Below, piece after piece: positions 43,429-52,188 of a DNA stretch of 64,000 nucleotides; positions within the stretch are counted from its first letter, which is position 1; every line of letters starts with the position of its first letter. Made by a program: the position numbers and the translations under genes. The DNA is from Falsiroseomonas sp050563535 (GTDB taxonomy: Bacteria; Pseudomonadota; Alphaproteobacteria; Acetobacterales; Acetobacteraceae): the NCBI RefSeq assembly GCF_050563535.1, contig NZ_JBNXUO010000015.1, positions 53,121 to 117,120 on the forward strand, given 5' to 3'. The notes under the pieces were generated by a model. That model ran no database searches. It was given only the letters and a program-made list of their open reading frames with translations, and was not told where the DNA came from.

Positions 43429-44313
43429 TCAGCGCAGCAGCACGTCCGTCTCCGCCGCCACCGGCATCCCCGCCGCGGCGCCCGGCCGGGTGCAGGCCAG
43501 CGCGGCGGCGGCGGCGGCGCGGCGCAGCGCGGCCTCGGCCGGCAGGCCGCGGTCGAGCGCGGCGCAGAGCACGCCGCACCAGCAATCGCCCGCGCCGGTC
43601 GTGTCCACGGGCGTGACGTGGAAGGCGGGCACGCGCAGGGGGCCGGCCGCGCCGGCCAGCACGGCCCCGGCCTCGCCCAGCGTCACCGCGACATCGCAGC
43701 CGAGCGCGCCGCGCAGCGCATCCGCCCCCGCGCCGCAGCCGAGCCGCGCGCCCAGCACCGCGGCCTCGTGCTCGTTCGCCACCAGCAGGTCGAGGCGGCG
43801 CAGCGCCTCCGCCGGGATCTCGGCCGGCGGCGCCAGGTTCAGCACCACCCGCGCGCCGCGGTCCTTCGCGCGATGGACCAGCGTCGCGACCTCCGCCGGC
43901 GGAACCTCCATCTGCATCAGCAGCGTGGCGCCGGGATGCAGCGCCGCATCCTCCACCTGCGCGGCGCGCGCCGCGAGGTTGGCGCCGGGCGCGACCGCGA
44001 TCTGGTTGCGCCCGGCCGGATCGACGCAGATCGAGGCGCAGCCGGTCGGCAGGTCCACCACGGCAAGGCGGGAGAGATCGACGCCCGCCCCTCGCAGCGC
44101 GGCGGTGGCGACGGTGGCGAAGGCATCGCGGCCGACGCAGCCGGCAAAGGACACGCGCGCCCCGTCCCGCGCCGCCGCCACCGCTTGGTTCGCGCCCTTG
44201 CCGCCGGGCAGGGCGCGCAGGTCCCCGCCGAGCACGGTGACTCCCGGCGCCGGCAGGTCCGGCACGGCGAAGACGAGGTCGGCATTGGCGGAGCCGAAGA
44301 CGAGGACGGTCAT
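43429..44313 (-). CDS. rbsK: Ribokinase (PfkB family)
   Basis: Phosphorylates ribose or a related sugar using ATP. The 294 residues have the PfkB signatures: LVFGSANADLVFAVPDLPAPG at the start, LPGGKGANQAVAAARDG, and the C-terminal anion hole with catalytic Asp in VDTTGAGDCWCGVL. It overlaps the HD-domain gene by 4 bases, which ties it to a nucleoside-related run. No ribose transporter is near, so recycling of ribose from nucleosides is more likely than uptake. Confidence 0.92.
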   Translation of the reverse strand: MTVLVFGSANADLVFAVPDLPAPGVTVLGGDLRALPGGKGANQAVAAARDGARVSFAGCVGRDAFATVATAALRGAGVDLSRLAVVDLPTGCASICVDPAGRNQIAVAPGANLAARAAQVEDAALHPGATLLMQMEVPPAEVATLVHRAKDRGARVVLNLAPPAEIPAEALRRLDLLVANEHEAAVLGARLGCGAGADALRGALGCDVAVTLGEAGAVLAGAAGPLRVPAFHVTPVDTTGAGDCWCGVLCAALDRGLPAEAALRRAAAAAALACTRPGAAAGMPVAAETDVLLR

Positions 44314-44915
44314 CCCGATGGCGTCGCGAACATGCCGCCCGCCCGCGCCCGGTCGTAGAGCGCCGCGATCAGCGCCTCGAAAGCGGGCGCCACGGCGCGG
44401 GCGGGGTTCATCCGGCCATGCGTCTGCGCCTCCGCGATGCCGGCGTCGCGCCAGTGACCGGTGCCGATCACCCCTTGCAGGAAGCCCTGCGCGCGGTCGC
44501 AGGCCATGGCGAAACTGGCTTCCCTGCTCGTGCCCTCCTCGAACTCCTCCCACAGCCCGCGCAGCCGGGCGCCGAGGTCGGGTGGCAGGGCGCCGAAGAC
44601 GACATCGGCGGCCGCGCGCTCCCGCGCCGCCTGGGTCAGCAGATGCGCCTCGTCATAGGCGAAGGTGTCCCCGGCCTCGATCTCCACCAGGTCATGCGCG
44701 GCGATCATCGCCAGCACATGGCCGAGGTCGGGCGGGTCCTCCACCTCGCCATGCAGCAGCAGGGCGACGAGGGCGACGTTCCAGCAATGCTCGGCCGAGT
44801 TCTCCTGCCGCGCGCCGCCATCCGGGCCGCGGGTCCGGCCGCGCCGCTCGACATGCTTCAGCCGGTCGGCCAGGGCGAGGAAGTCGATCAGGGCGGCAAG
44901 GCGCGTGCTGTCCAT
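44310..44915 (-). CDS. HD-domain hydrolase (YfbR-like 5'-deoxynucleotidase type)
   Basis: A 201-residue metal-dependent phosphohydrolase. The His/Asp ligands are visible: ENSAEHCWNVALVALLLHGE (first His), MIAAHDLVEIEAGD (HD pair) and later acidic residues. The pattern fits the HD_3 group, which includes E. coli YfbR, a dNMP 5'-nucleotidase. The ATG starting MDSTRLAAL is used. Position between thyX and ribokinase supports a role in deoxynucleotide balance, but substrate is not proven. Confidence 0.85.
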   Translation of the reverse strand: MDSTRLAALIDFLALADRLKHVERRGRTRGPDGGARQENSAEHCWNVALVALLLHGEVEDPPDLGHVLAMIAAHDLVEIEAGDTFAYDEAHLLTQAARERAAADVVFGALPPDLGARLRGLWEEFEEGTSREASFAMACDRAQGFLQGVIGTGHWRDAGIAEAQTHGRMNPARAVAPAFEALIAALYDRARAGGMFATPSG

Positions 44916-44926
44916 GGCGCGCGCCC

Positions 44927-45148
44927 TTACCGTGCCGTCCAGCGGCCGAGGAGGAAGCCGAACAGCACCGCGCCGCCCAGCAGGGCCACGACCTCGCCAA
45001 ACAGCGCGTGACCCAGCGGCAGGCCGAGCGTGACCAGCAGCACCAGCAGCGCCACCTTCCACCAGCGCGCCAGCGCGCCGGAGGCGGTGGCAGCAGGCTT
45101 GCCGCGCCCCTTGCCGCCCCGCTTACCTGCTGCGGCGCTAGCCGCCAC
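44927..45148 (-). CDS. Small membrane protein of unknown function
   Basis: A 73-residue protein from a GTG start: a Lys/Arg/Gly-rich N-terminal tail, then two hydrophobic segments (about 30-46 and 50-67) ending GRWTAR. I do not recognise the family. It overlaps the thyX stop by 11 bases and lies 11 bases before the HD gene, so it is most likely co-transcribed. Confidence 0.6.
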   Translation of the reverse strand: MAASAAAGKRGGKGRGKPAATASGALARWWKVALLVLLVTLGLPLGHALFGEVVALLGGAVLFGFLLGRWTAR

Positions 45149-46076
45149 GGCCGAGCACCTCCATCAACTCCCGCCATTCCCGCTTCGACAGGCCGGACCC
45201 CTCCTGGCCCACCGCCTCGCCGGCCAGCATCCGCCGGACGATGCCAAGCATCTGGGAGGACAGCGTGACCGCGCCGAGCCGGTAGTCGCGGAAGGCGCCA
45301 TGGGCGATCGGCACCCAGGCCTCCACCATCGCCAGCATGGCATCCGCATAGGCGCGGATCTCGTACTGGGCATGCGGGTCGGCGCGCAGGGACAGGAAGT
45401 GGAACAGGTTGTGCAGGTCGCACTTCCAGTACCATTGCGTGTAGGCGTTCAGCGTCAGGTTCATGCGCGCCAGTTCCCGCGCCAGCCCCTGCCGGGCGGG
45501 GTCGAGCGGCTGGCCGGCCTCGTCCTCGTTCAGCATCTCGATGTAGTGGTCGTAGTTGCGCGCGGCGTCCTGCCGCAGCAGGTCCAGCACGCGCGCCGCC
45601 TCCTCCCCTTCCAGCAATTCGCCGCGGCCCTGGCGGTTGGATGCGGATTGCGCGGCCAGGTGTTCGGGGGCGGGGATGTAGAATTCGCGGTCCAGGATGG
45701 AATAGCGGGCCGAGTATTCGTTCACGTTCGACGTGCGGTGCCGGATCCATTGCCGCGCCACGAAGATCGGCAGCTTGATGTGGAACTTCACTTCGCACAT
45801 CTCGAACGGGGTCGAATGGCGGTGCCGCATGAGGTAGCGGATCAGGCCGCGATCCTCGTTCGCCGCCCGCGTGCCGCGCCCGTAGGACACGCGGGCCGCC
45901 TGCACGATCGCGGCGTCGTCGCCCATGTAGTCGATGACGCGCACGAAGCCGTGGTCGAGCACGGGGACCGCCTGGAACAGCATCGCCTCCAGCGCGGGCA
46001 CGGTCGGGCGGCGTGTCCGCCCCTCCGCGGCGCGCGCGGCCTCGATCTCCTGCTGCTGTTCGGCGGTGATGGCCAT
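45138..46076 (-). CDS. thyX: FAD-dependent thymidylate synthase
   Basis: Makes dTMP from dUMP using FAD, NADPH and methylene-tetrahydrofolate. The 312 residues include the ThyX motif RHRTSNVNEYS, preceded by EMCEVKFHIKLPIFVARQWI, and a later substrate-binding segment LARELARMNLTLNAYTQWYWKCDLHNLFHFLSLR. The ATG beginning MAITAEQQQEIE is used. The gene probably supplies dTMP in place of ThyA; no thyA is in the window. Confidence 0.97.
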   Translation of the reverse strand: MAITAEQQQEIEAARAAEGRTRRPTVPALEAMLFQAVPVLDHGFVRVIDYMGDDAAIVQAARVSYGRGTRAANEDRGLIRYLMRHRHSTPFEMCEVKFHIKLPIFVARQWIRHRTSNVNEYSARYSILDREFYIPAPEHLAAQSASNRQGRGELLEGEEAARVLDLLRQDAARNYDHYIEMLNEDEAGQPLDPARQGLARELARMNLTLNAYTQWYWKCDLHNLFHFLSLRADPHAQYEIRAYADAMLAMVEAWVPIAHGAFRDYRLGAVTLSSQMLGIVRRMLAGEAVGQEGSGLSKREWRELMEVLGRGG

Positions 46077-46166
46077 CTGCCAGGTGTCCCGGATGGTGTC
46101 CGGCGGCCTCTCTACCTGTTCAGGCGGCCGTGCGGCAGCCCCCTCGATTCCTGCCGCGGGGTCGCC

Positions 46167-46172
46167 TATATA
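46167..46172 (+). promoter_or_regulatory. Probable -10 box of the ssrA promoter
   Basis: TATATA at this site stands out in GC-rich sequence, about 10 bases before the likely start of the tmRNA acceptor piece. A -35 element at 17-18 bases upstream (TCGATT/CTCGAT) is weak. Confidence 0.4.
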
Positions 46173-46178
46173 GGTCCT

Positions 46179-46470
46179 GCCGCTTGCGGCTATGGCGATA
46201 AACACGGTTCAGAATAAGCGTTGCGGACCCGGGGGCAGTGCCCGGCGCCTCCACCACTCAGCCGCCCTTGTCGGGGCAGCCGGAACGGGGGCGAAACAGG
46301 CTCGACGCGCGTGGTAAAGGGACCGCTTTTGCCCGGCATTGTACCGCCGTTATCGGGCTAAATCCTAAGTGCGAACGACAACAGCCGCGAGGCTGTCGCA
46401 CTCGCTGCCTAACAGGTAAGCGCGGCTCGGGGGGCGCCGGGCAACAGAAGCCCCCCACTTTCGCCGGACC
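46179..46470 (+). ncRNA. ssrA: Two-piece (circularly permuted) tmRNA
   Basis: Rescues stalled ribosomes and tags their products for degradation. The acceptor piece comes first: a T-arm-like GCGGACCCGGGGGCAGTGCC and the 3' end CGCCTCCACCA (CCA at 46254-46256). After a spacer, the coding piece starts at 46287 with GGGGGCGAAACAGGCTCGAC. GGGGGCG (46287-46293) pairs with CGCCTCC (46246-46252) to rebuild the acceptor stem, with one G-U. The tag frame at 46371 and a terminal pseudoknot with GGGGGG/CCCCCC (46429-46434 and 46451-46456) follow. This permuted layout is the alphaproteobacterial form. Outer limits are approximate. Confidence 0.92.
46371..46412 (+). other. tmRNA proteolysis tag reading frame
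   Basis: Resume codon GCG followed by codons for ANDNSREAVALAA and a TAA stop. AND at the start and LAA at the end match tag rules: the C-terminal LAA is the ClpX recognition end, and the N-terminal part is where SspB-type adaptors bind in alphaproteobacteria. Confidence 0.9.
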
Positions 46471-46593
46471 TGCCGGACCATGCAGGCCAGCCGCGGTCCA
46501 TCCAGAAGATGCGTCCGCATGCCATCTCGTGGTCCGGGGCCTCTTTCCCGGCCGGCTGGCGCACCGTATGGTCCGGCCGTTGCGGATGGACCC

Positions 46594-47097
46594 ATGAGCG
46601 ACGAGCAGCGCCCGGCCCCGAGCCTGATCCCCTATGACCGATGGACCGACGACGCCCTGCGCGAGGTGGTGGCGCGCGCGCTCGAACTCGCCGCGCGGGA
46701 AGGGCTTCCGGGGGAGCACCACTACTACCTGACCTTCCGCACCGACCATCCCGGCGCCAAGCTTCCCGGCCATCTCCGTGCCCGCTACCCGCAGGAGATG
46801 ACCATCGTCCTCCAGCACCAGTTCGAGGCGCTGACGGTGGACCGCGCGGCCGACCTGTTCTCGGTCCGGCTGCATTTCGGCGGCGTGCCGGCGACGCTGG
46901 TCGTGCCCTTCGCATCGCTGACCGGCTTCGCCGACCCCTCGGTCCGCTACGGCCTGCGCTTCCAGCCGGTGATGGCGCCGCCCGCCCCGGCGGTGGAAGA
47001 CCAGCCGGCACCGGCCGAGGACAAGCCGGCGGCGCCCGAAGCCCCGGCCCAGGTGGTGAGCCTGGACGCCTTCCGCCGCCGCCCGGCGCGGGACTGA
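46594..47097 (+). CDS. sspB: SspB family ClpXP adaptor
   Basis: Binds SsrA-tagged proteins and hands them to ClpXP. The 167 residues have the SspB fold: LIPYDRWTDDALREVVARALELAA, YYLTFRTDHPGAKLPGHLRARYPQEMTIVLQHQFEAL, and VRLHFGGVPATLVVPFASLTGFADPSV. An Ala/Pro-rich linker leads to the C-terminal VVSLDAFRRR tail, the ClpX-docking end. It follows the tmRNA gene directly, so tag and adaptor are encoded side by side. The ATG starting MSDEQRPAP is used. Confidence 0.95.
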   Translation: MSDEQRPAPSLIPYDRWTDDALREVVARALELAAREGLPGEHHYYLTFRTDHPGAKLPGHLRARYPQEMTIVLQHQFEALTVDRAADLFSVRLHFGGVPATLVVPFASLTGFADPSVRYGLRFQPVMAPPAPAVEDQPAPAEDKPAAPEAPAQVVSLDAFRRRPARD

Positions 47098-47107
47098 ACC
47101 CCGGCCG

Positions 47108-47131
47108 CGCGGGGCGCCGGGGCGCCCCGCG
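47108..47131. terminator. Perfect 11-bp hairpin between sspB and the RTX gene
   Basis: CGCGGGGCGCC (47108-47118) and GGCGCCCCGCG (47121-47131) pair exactly around GG. It lies between convergent stop codons. Confidence 0.55.
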
Positions 47132-47139
47132 GGCGGCGT

Positions 47140-47778
47140 CTATTCCTGCCGGCCCTGGAAATACTGGTAGCTGCCCGGCACCATCCTCTCGAGCCCGGTG
47201 AAGCGGATGGTCTCGCCGCCGATGGTGACGGTGCCGCTCACCCCGGTCAGGTTGATGTAGTTGCTCTCGATCCGCGGCTGGGCGGAGCCGCTGTCGAGGC
47301 GGATGGCGCCGAGCAGCTGCTGCAGGCTCATCCCCGCATCCTCGATCACCAGGATGTCGGTGCCGCCGCCGCCCTGGATCGTGTCGTTGCCGTCGCCGGG
47401 ATGCCAGCGGAAGTTGTCGTCGCCCTGCACGCCGAGCATCGCGTCGCCCATCAGCAGGTCCGCGCCGGTGCCGCCGATGATGATGTCGCTGCCCGCCCCG
47501 CCCGAGACGGTGTCCGTGCCCGCGCCGCCGGTCACGATGTCCGTGCCTTCGCCGCCATCGACCGAATCGTTGCCCGCCTGGCCGCCGGCGATGTCGTTGT
47601 CCGCGCCGGCCTGGATCGTGTCGTTGCCGGTCCAGCCCATCACCGTGTCGGCGCCGTAGCCGGTGCTGTAGTTGTTGTTGGCGCTGGTGCCGGAGATGCG
47701 CTCCGCCCCGTTCCCGCCGGTCACGGCGTCGAGCGCGGCTTCGGTGATCTGCGCCTTCGGGGGGGTGTCCGTGGCCAT
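47140..47778 (-). CDS. Small RTX-type calcium-binding repeat protein with a double-glycine-like N-terminus
   Basis: A 212-residue secreted-type protein. Residues about 50-110 hold RTX nonapeptide repeats of the GGxGxDxhx kind (DGGEGTDIVTGGAGTDTVSGGAG, then IGGTGADLLMGD), which form a calcium-bound beta-roll. More repeats surround GDGNDTIQGGGGTDIL. The N-terminus (ITEAALDAVTGG, Gly21-Gly22) resembles the double-glycine leader of peptides cut and exported by C39-type ABC transporters. The C-terminus is beta-rich (VTIGGETIRFTGLERM). No secretion genes are near. The function is unknown. Confidence 0.8.
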   Translation of the reverse strand: MATDTPPKAQITEAALDAVTGGNGAERISGTSANNNYSTGYGADTVMGWTGNDTIQAGADNDIAGGQAGNDSVDGGEGTDIVTGGAGTDTVSGGAGSDIIIGGTGADLLMGDAMLGVQGDDNFRWHPGDGNDTIQGGGGTDILVIEDAGMSLQQLLGAIRLDSGSAQPRIESNYINLTGVSGTVTIGGETIRFTGLERMVPGSYQYFQGRQE

Positions 47779-48000
47779 GGCCCTGCTCCGTCGCTGTCCT
47801 GGGGTGGCGCCATCAGACCCCGGAACGGGCGCTGACGCCAGGGTGGTTCCAACGATGGGCGCGATAGGCGGCGCCTGTCGGCCCGCGCGGCGGGTGCCCC
47901 GGCCCTGCGGCCGTGACCGTTGGCGCGGAAGGCCGGCTGCGCTACCACCCCGGCGACGCCCCGGCCCCGCCTTTCGCGGGGCAGCCCGCGGAGACCCGCC

Positions 48001-49674
48001 GTGACCGCACCGCTCGACCTCGATTCCCCCGTGACCGCGCCCGCGCGGCCCGCCAACTTCACCTACAGCCCGATGTACCCCCTCGGCGCCGACGCGACGC
48101 CCTGGCGCAGGCTGGACATCGCCGGGGTTTCGACCGCCACCTGCGACGGGCGGACGGTGCTGAAGGTGGAGCCGCGGGCGCTGGAACAGCTGGCCTTCCA
48201 GGCCTGCCGCGACGTGTCCCACCTGCTGCGGCCGGGGCACCTGCAGCAGCTGGCCAACATCCTGAAGGACCCCGAGGCGTCGCCGAACGACCGCTTCGTC
48301 GCGCTCGACCTGCTGAAGAACGCCAACATCGCCGCCGGCGGCGTGCTGCCGATGTGCCAGGACACCGGCACCGCGATCGTCTTCGGCAAGAAGGGCCAGC
48401 GCGTCTGGGTGGAGGGCGACGAGGAGGAGGCGATCTCCTTCGGCGTCCACCGCACCTACACCGAGACCAACCTGCGCTATTCCCAGATGGCACCGCTGAC
48501 CATGTGGGACGAGGTGAACACCGGCAACAACCTGCCGGTCGAGTTCTCCATCATGGCGCAGCCCGGCGACCACCACGCGGACGAGCTGCACCTGATGTTC
48601 GTCCTGAAGGGCGGCGGCAGCGCCAACAAGACCTTCCTGTTCCAGCAGACCCGCGCCGTGCTGTCGCCCGAGAAGCTGCTGAAGTTCCTGGAAGACAAGA
48701 TCAAGACGCTCGGCACCAGCGCCTGCCCGCCCTACCACCTGGCGGTGGTCATCGGCGGCACCAGCGCGGAGGCGAACCTCAAGACCGTGAAGCTCGCCTC
48801 CACCAAGTGGCTCGACGCCCTGCCGACGCAGGGCAGCAAGGCGGGCCATGCCTTCCGCGACGTGGCGTTCGAGCGCGAGGTCCACAGGCTGACGCAGAAC
48901 CTCGGCATCGGCGCGCAGTTCGGCGGCAAGTATTTCTGCCATGACGTGCGCGTGGTGCGCCTGCCCCGGCACGGCGCGAGCCTGCCCATCGGCATCGGCG
49001 TCTCGTGCAGCGCCGACCGGCAGATCAAGGCGAAGATCACGCCGGAGGGCGTGTTCCTGGAACAGCTGGAACACGACCCCGCCCGCTTCCTGCCCGAGGC
49101 GACGGAGGAGATCCTGGGCGGCGACGTCGTGCGGATCGACCTGAACCGGCCAATGGCCGAGATCCGCGCGGAACTGTCGAAGCACCCGGTGAAGACCCGC
49201 GTCAGCCTGACCGGCACCGTCGTCGTCGCGCGCGACATCGCCCATGCGAAGCTGCAGGAACGGCTGGACCGGGGCGAGGGCCTGCCCGACTACATCAAGA
49301 ACCACCCGGTCTACTACGCCGGCCCCGCGAAGACCCCGACGGGCTACGCGACGGGCAGCTTCGGCCCGACCACGGCCGGCCGCATGGACAGCTATGTCGA
49401 GGCCTTCCAGAAGGCCGGCGGCAGCCTGGTGATGCTGGCCAAGGGCAACCGCAGCAAGGCGGTCCTGAACGCCTGCAAGGCGCATGGCGGCTTCTACCTC
49501 GGCAGCGTCGGCGGCCCGGCCGCGCGGCTCGCGCAGGACTGCATCCGCAAGGTCGAGGTGCTGGAATACCCGGAACTCGGCATGGAAGCCGTGTGGCGGA
49601 TCGAGGTCGAGGACTTCCCGGCCTTCATCGTGGTGGATGACAAGGGCAACGACTTCTACGAAGGGCTGGAGTGA
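48001..49674 (+). CDS. fumA: Class I fumarate hydratase (4Fe-4S)
   Basis: Interconverts fumarate and malate. The 557 residues match the long, oxygen-sensitive class I enzyme. Cluster Cys residues are visible in GGVLPMCQDTGTA, GTSACPPYHLAVVIGGTSAE and IGVSCSADRQIK; YATGSFGPTTAGRMDSYV is in the C-terminal half. GTG 48001 is chosen, with GGAG 9 bases upstream and the next residues matching family starts. A TGATG overlap links it to ridA. A stable class II fumarase is encoded 850 bases downstream. Confidence 0.95.
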   Translation: MTAPLDLDSPVTAPARPANFTYSPMYPLGADATPWRRLDIAGVSTATCDGRTVLKVEPRALEQLAFQACRDVSHLLRPGHLQQLANILKDPEASPNDRFVALDLLKNANIAAGGVLPMCQDTGTAIVFGKKGQRVWVEGDEEEAISFGVHRTYTETNLRYSQMAPLTMWDEVNTGNNLPVEFSIMAQPGDHHADELHLMFVLKGGGSANKTFLFQQTRAVLSPEKLLKFLEDKIKTLGTSACPPYHLAVVIGGTSAEANLKTVKLASTKWLDALPTQGSKAGHAFRDVAFEREVHRLTQNLGIGAQFGGKYFCHDVRVVRLPRHGASLPIGIGVSCSADRQIKAKITPEGVFLEQLEHDPARFLPEATEEILGGDVVRIDLNRPMAEIRAELSKHPVKTRVSLTGTVVVARDIAHAKLQERLDRGEGLPDYIKNHPVYYAGPAKTPTGYATGSFGPTTAGRMDSYVEAFQKAGGSLVMLAKGNRSKAVLNACKAHGGFYLGSVGGPAARLAQDCIRKVEVLEYPELGMEAVWRIEVEDFPAFIVVDDKGNDFYEGLE

Positions 49675-50072
49675 TGCCGCGGTCCCGCATCTCCTCCGGC
49701 TCCCGCTTCGAGGAGGAGATCGGCTATTCCCGCGCCCTCGTCGACGGCGACTGGATCTTCGTCTCGGGCACCACGGGCTACGACTACGCGACCATGACCA
49801 TCGCCCCGGACGTGGCGGAACAGTGCGAGCAGGCCTTCCGCAACATCGAGGCGGCGCTGAAGCAGGCCGGCGGGCGCATGGACGACGTGGTGCGCGCCAC
49901 CTACTACCTGCCCGACCGCGCCGACTGGCCGCCCTGCTGGCCGGTGGTGAAGAAGTGGATGGGCCGCGCGCGGCCCGCCGCCACCATGCTCTGCACCGGC
50001 CTGCAGGCGCCGGAGATGCGGATCGAGATCGAGGTCACGGCGCGGCTGCGCCGCCGCGAGGGGGAGAGATAG
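49674..50072 (+). CDS. RidA family protein (enamine/imine deaminase type)
   Basis: A 132-residue YjgF/YER057c/UK114 fold protein: EEEIGYSRALVDGDWIFVSGTTGYD, EQAFRNIEAALKQAGGRMDDVVRATYYL and APEMRIEIEVTA. The Arg and Glu residues of active RidA enzymes are only partly matched, so it may belong to one of the Rid2-7 subgroups. Translation is coupled to fumA by the TGATG overlap. Confidence 0.87.
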   Translation: MPRSRISSGSRFEEEIGYSRALVDGDWIFVSGTTGYDYATMTIAPDVAEQCEQAFRNIEAALKQAGGRMDDVVRATYYLPDRADWPPCWPVVKKWMGRARPAATMLCTGLQAPEMRIEIEVTARLRRREGER

Positions 50073-50076
50073 GCAG

Positions 50077-50487
50077 ATGCGCTTCGCCGTGGACCGGCTG
50101 GACCACCTGGTCGTCACCTGCCGCGACGTGGAGGTCAGCGCCGGCTGGTACCAGCGCGTGCTGGGGATGGAGCGGGAGGAGTTCGGCCAGCAGCGCCGGA
50201 CCGCCCTGAAGTTCGGCGGCCAGAAGATCAACCTCCGCCCGCGCACGGCGACGCAGGAGGAGTGGTTCTCCTCCGCCACCGCGGAACCGGGGACGCAGGA
50301 TCTCTGCTTCGTCGTCACCGTCTCGGCCGATGACGTGGTGGACCACCTGAGGGGCATCGGCGTGGCCGTGGAACTCGGGCCCGTGGCGAAGGCCGGCGCG
50401 CTCGGCCCCATCACCTCGGTCTATTGCCGGGACCCGGATGGGAACCTGATCGAGTTGGCGACCTATGGGGATGCGTTTCCCGGATAG
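50077..50487 (+). CDS. VOC family (glyoxalase superfamily) protein
   Basis: A 136-residue vicinal-oxygen-chelate protein: VDRLDHLVVTCRDVEVSAGWYQRVLGMER, FGGQKINLRP, QDLCFVVTVSADDVVDHLRGIG and YCRDPDGNLIELATY, with His and Glu metal ligands. It resembles the GLOD5-like group. It lies 4 bases after ridA, in the fumA-ridA run. Substrate unknown. Confidence 0.87.
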   Translation: MRFAVDRLDHLVVTCRDVEVSAGWYQRVLGMEREEFGQQRRTALKFGGQKINLRPRTATQEEWFSSATAEPGTQDLCFVVTVSADDVVDHLRGIGVAVELGPVAKAGALGPITSVYCRDPDGNLIELATYGDAFPG

Positions 50488-50521
50488 CGCAGCCCGGCAA
50501 GGTTGCGCGGAGGACCCGACC

Positions 50522-51927
<1,406 letters not shown>

Positions 51928-51931
<4 letters not shown>

Positions 51932-52188
51932 AGGCGCATCTGCGCAAGCGCAGCTTCCGGCTCGCCGGACACCGCACCTCGGTGGCGCTGGAGCCGGAGT
52001 TCTGGGCGTCGGTGGAAGCCGCCGCGGCGCGACGCGGCCTGAGCCTTGCCGCGCTGGTGGCGGAGCTGGATGCGGCGCGGGCCGATGCCGAGCTGCCGCT
52101 GGCCAGCGCGCTCCGCGTCTTCGCCCTGCGGGAGGCGCTGGCGCCCCCGCCCCGCACCAGGGGCGGTGCGGAAGGCGGTGCGGGCTAA
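51928..52188 (+). CDS. Ribbon-helix-helix domain protein (RHH_4 type)
   Basis: An 86-residue basic protein from a GTG start. FRLAGHRTSVALEPEFWASVEAAAARRGLSLAALVAELD gives the beta-strand and two helices of an RHH DNA-binding domain, in the form common after fumC in alphaproteobacteria. It overlaps fumC by 4 bases and its stop codon overlaps the convergent AsmA-like stop. Target unknown. Confidence 0.87.

Noticed and set aside
46238..46597. A 119-codon plus-strand frame
   Set aside because: It runs across the tmRNA gene and has no protein resemblance.
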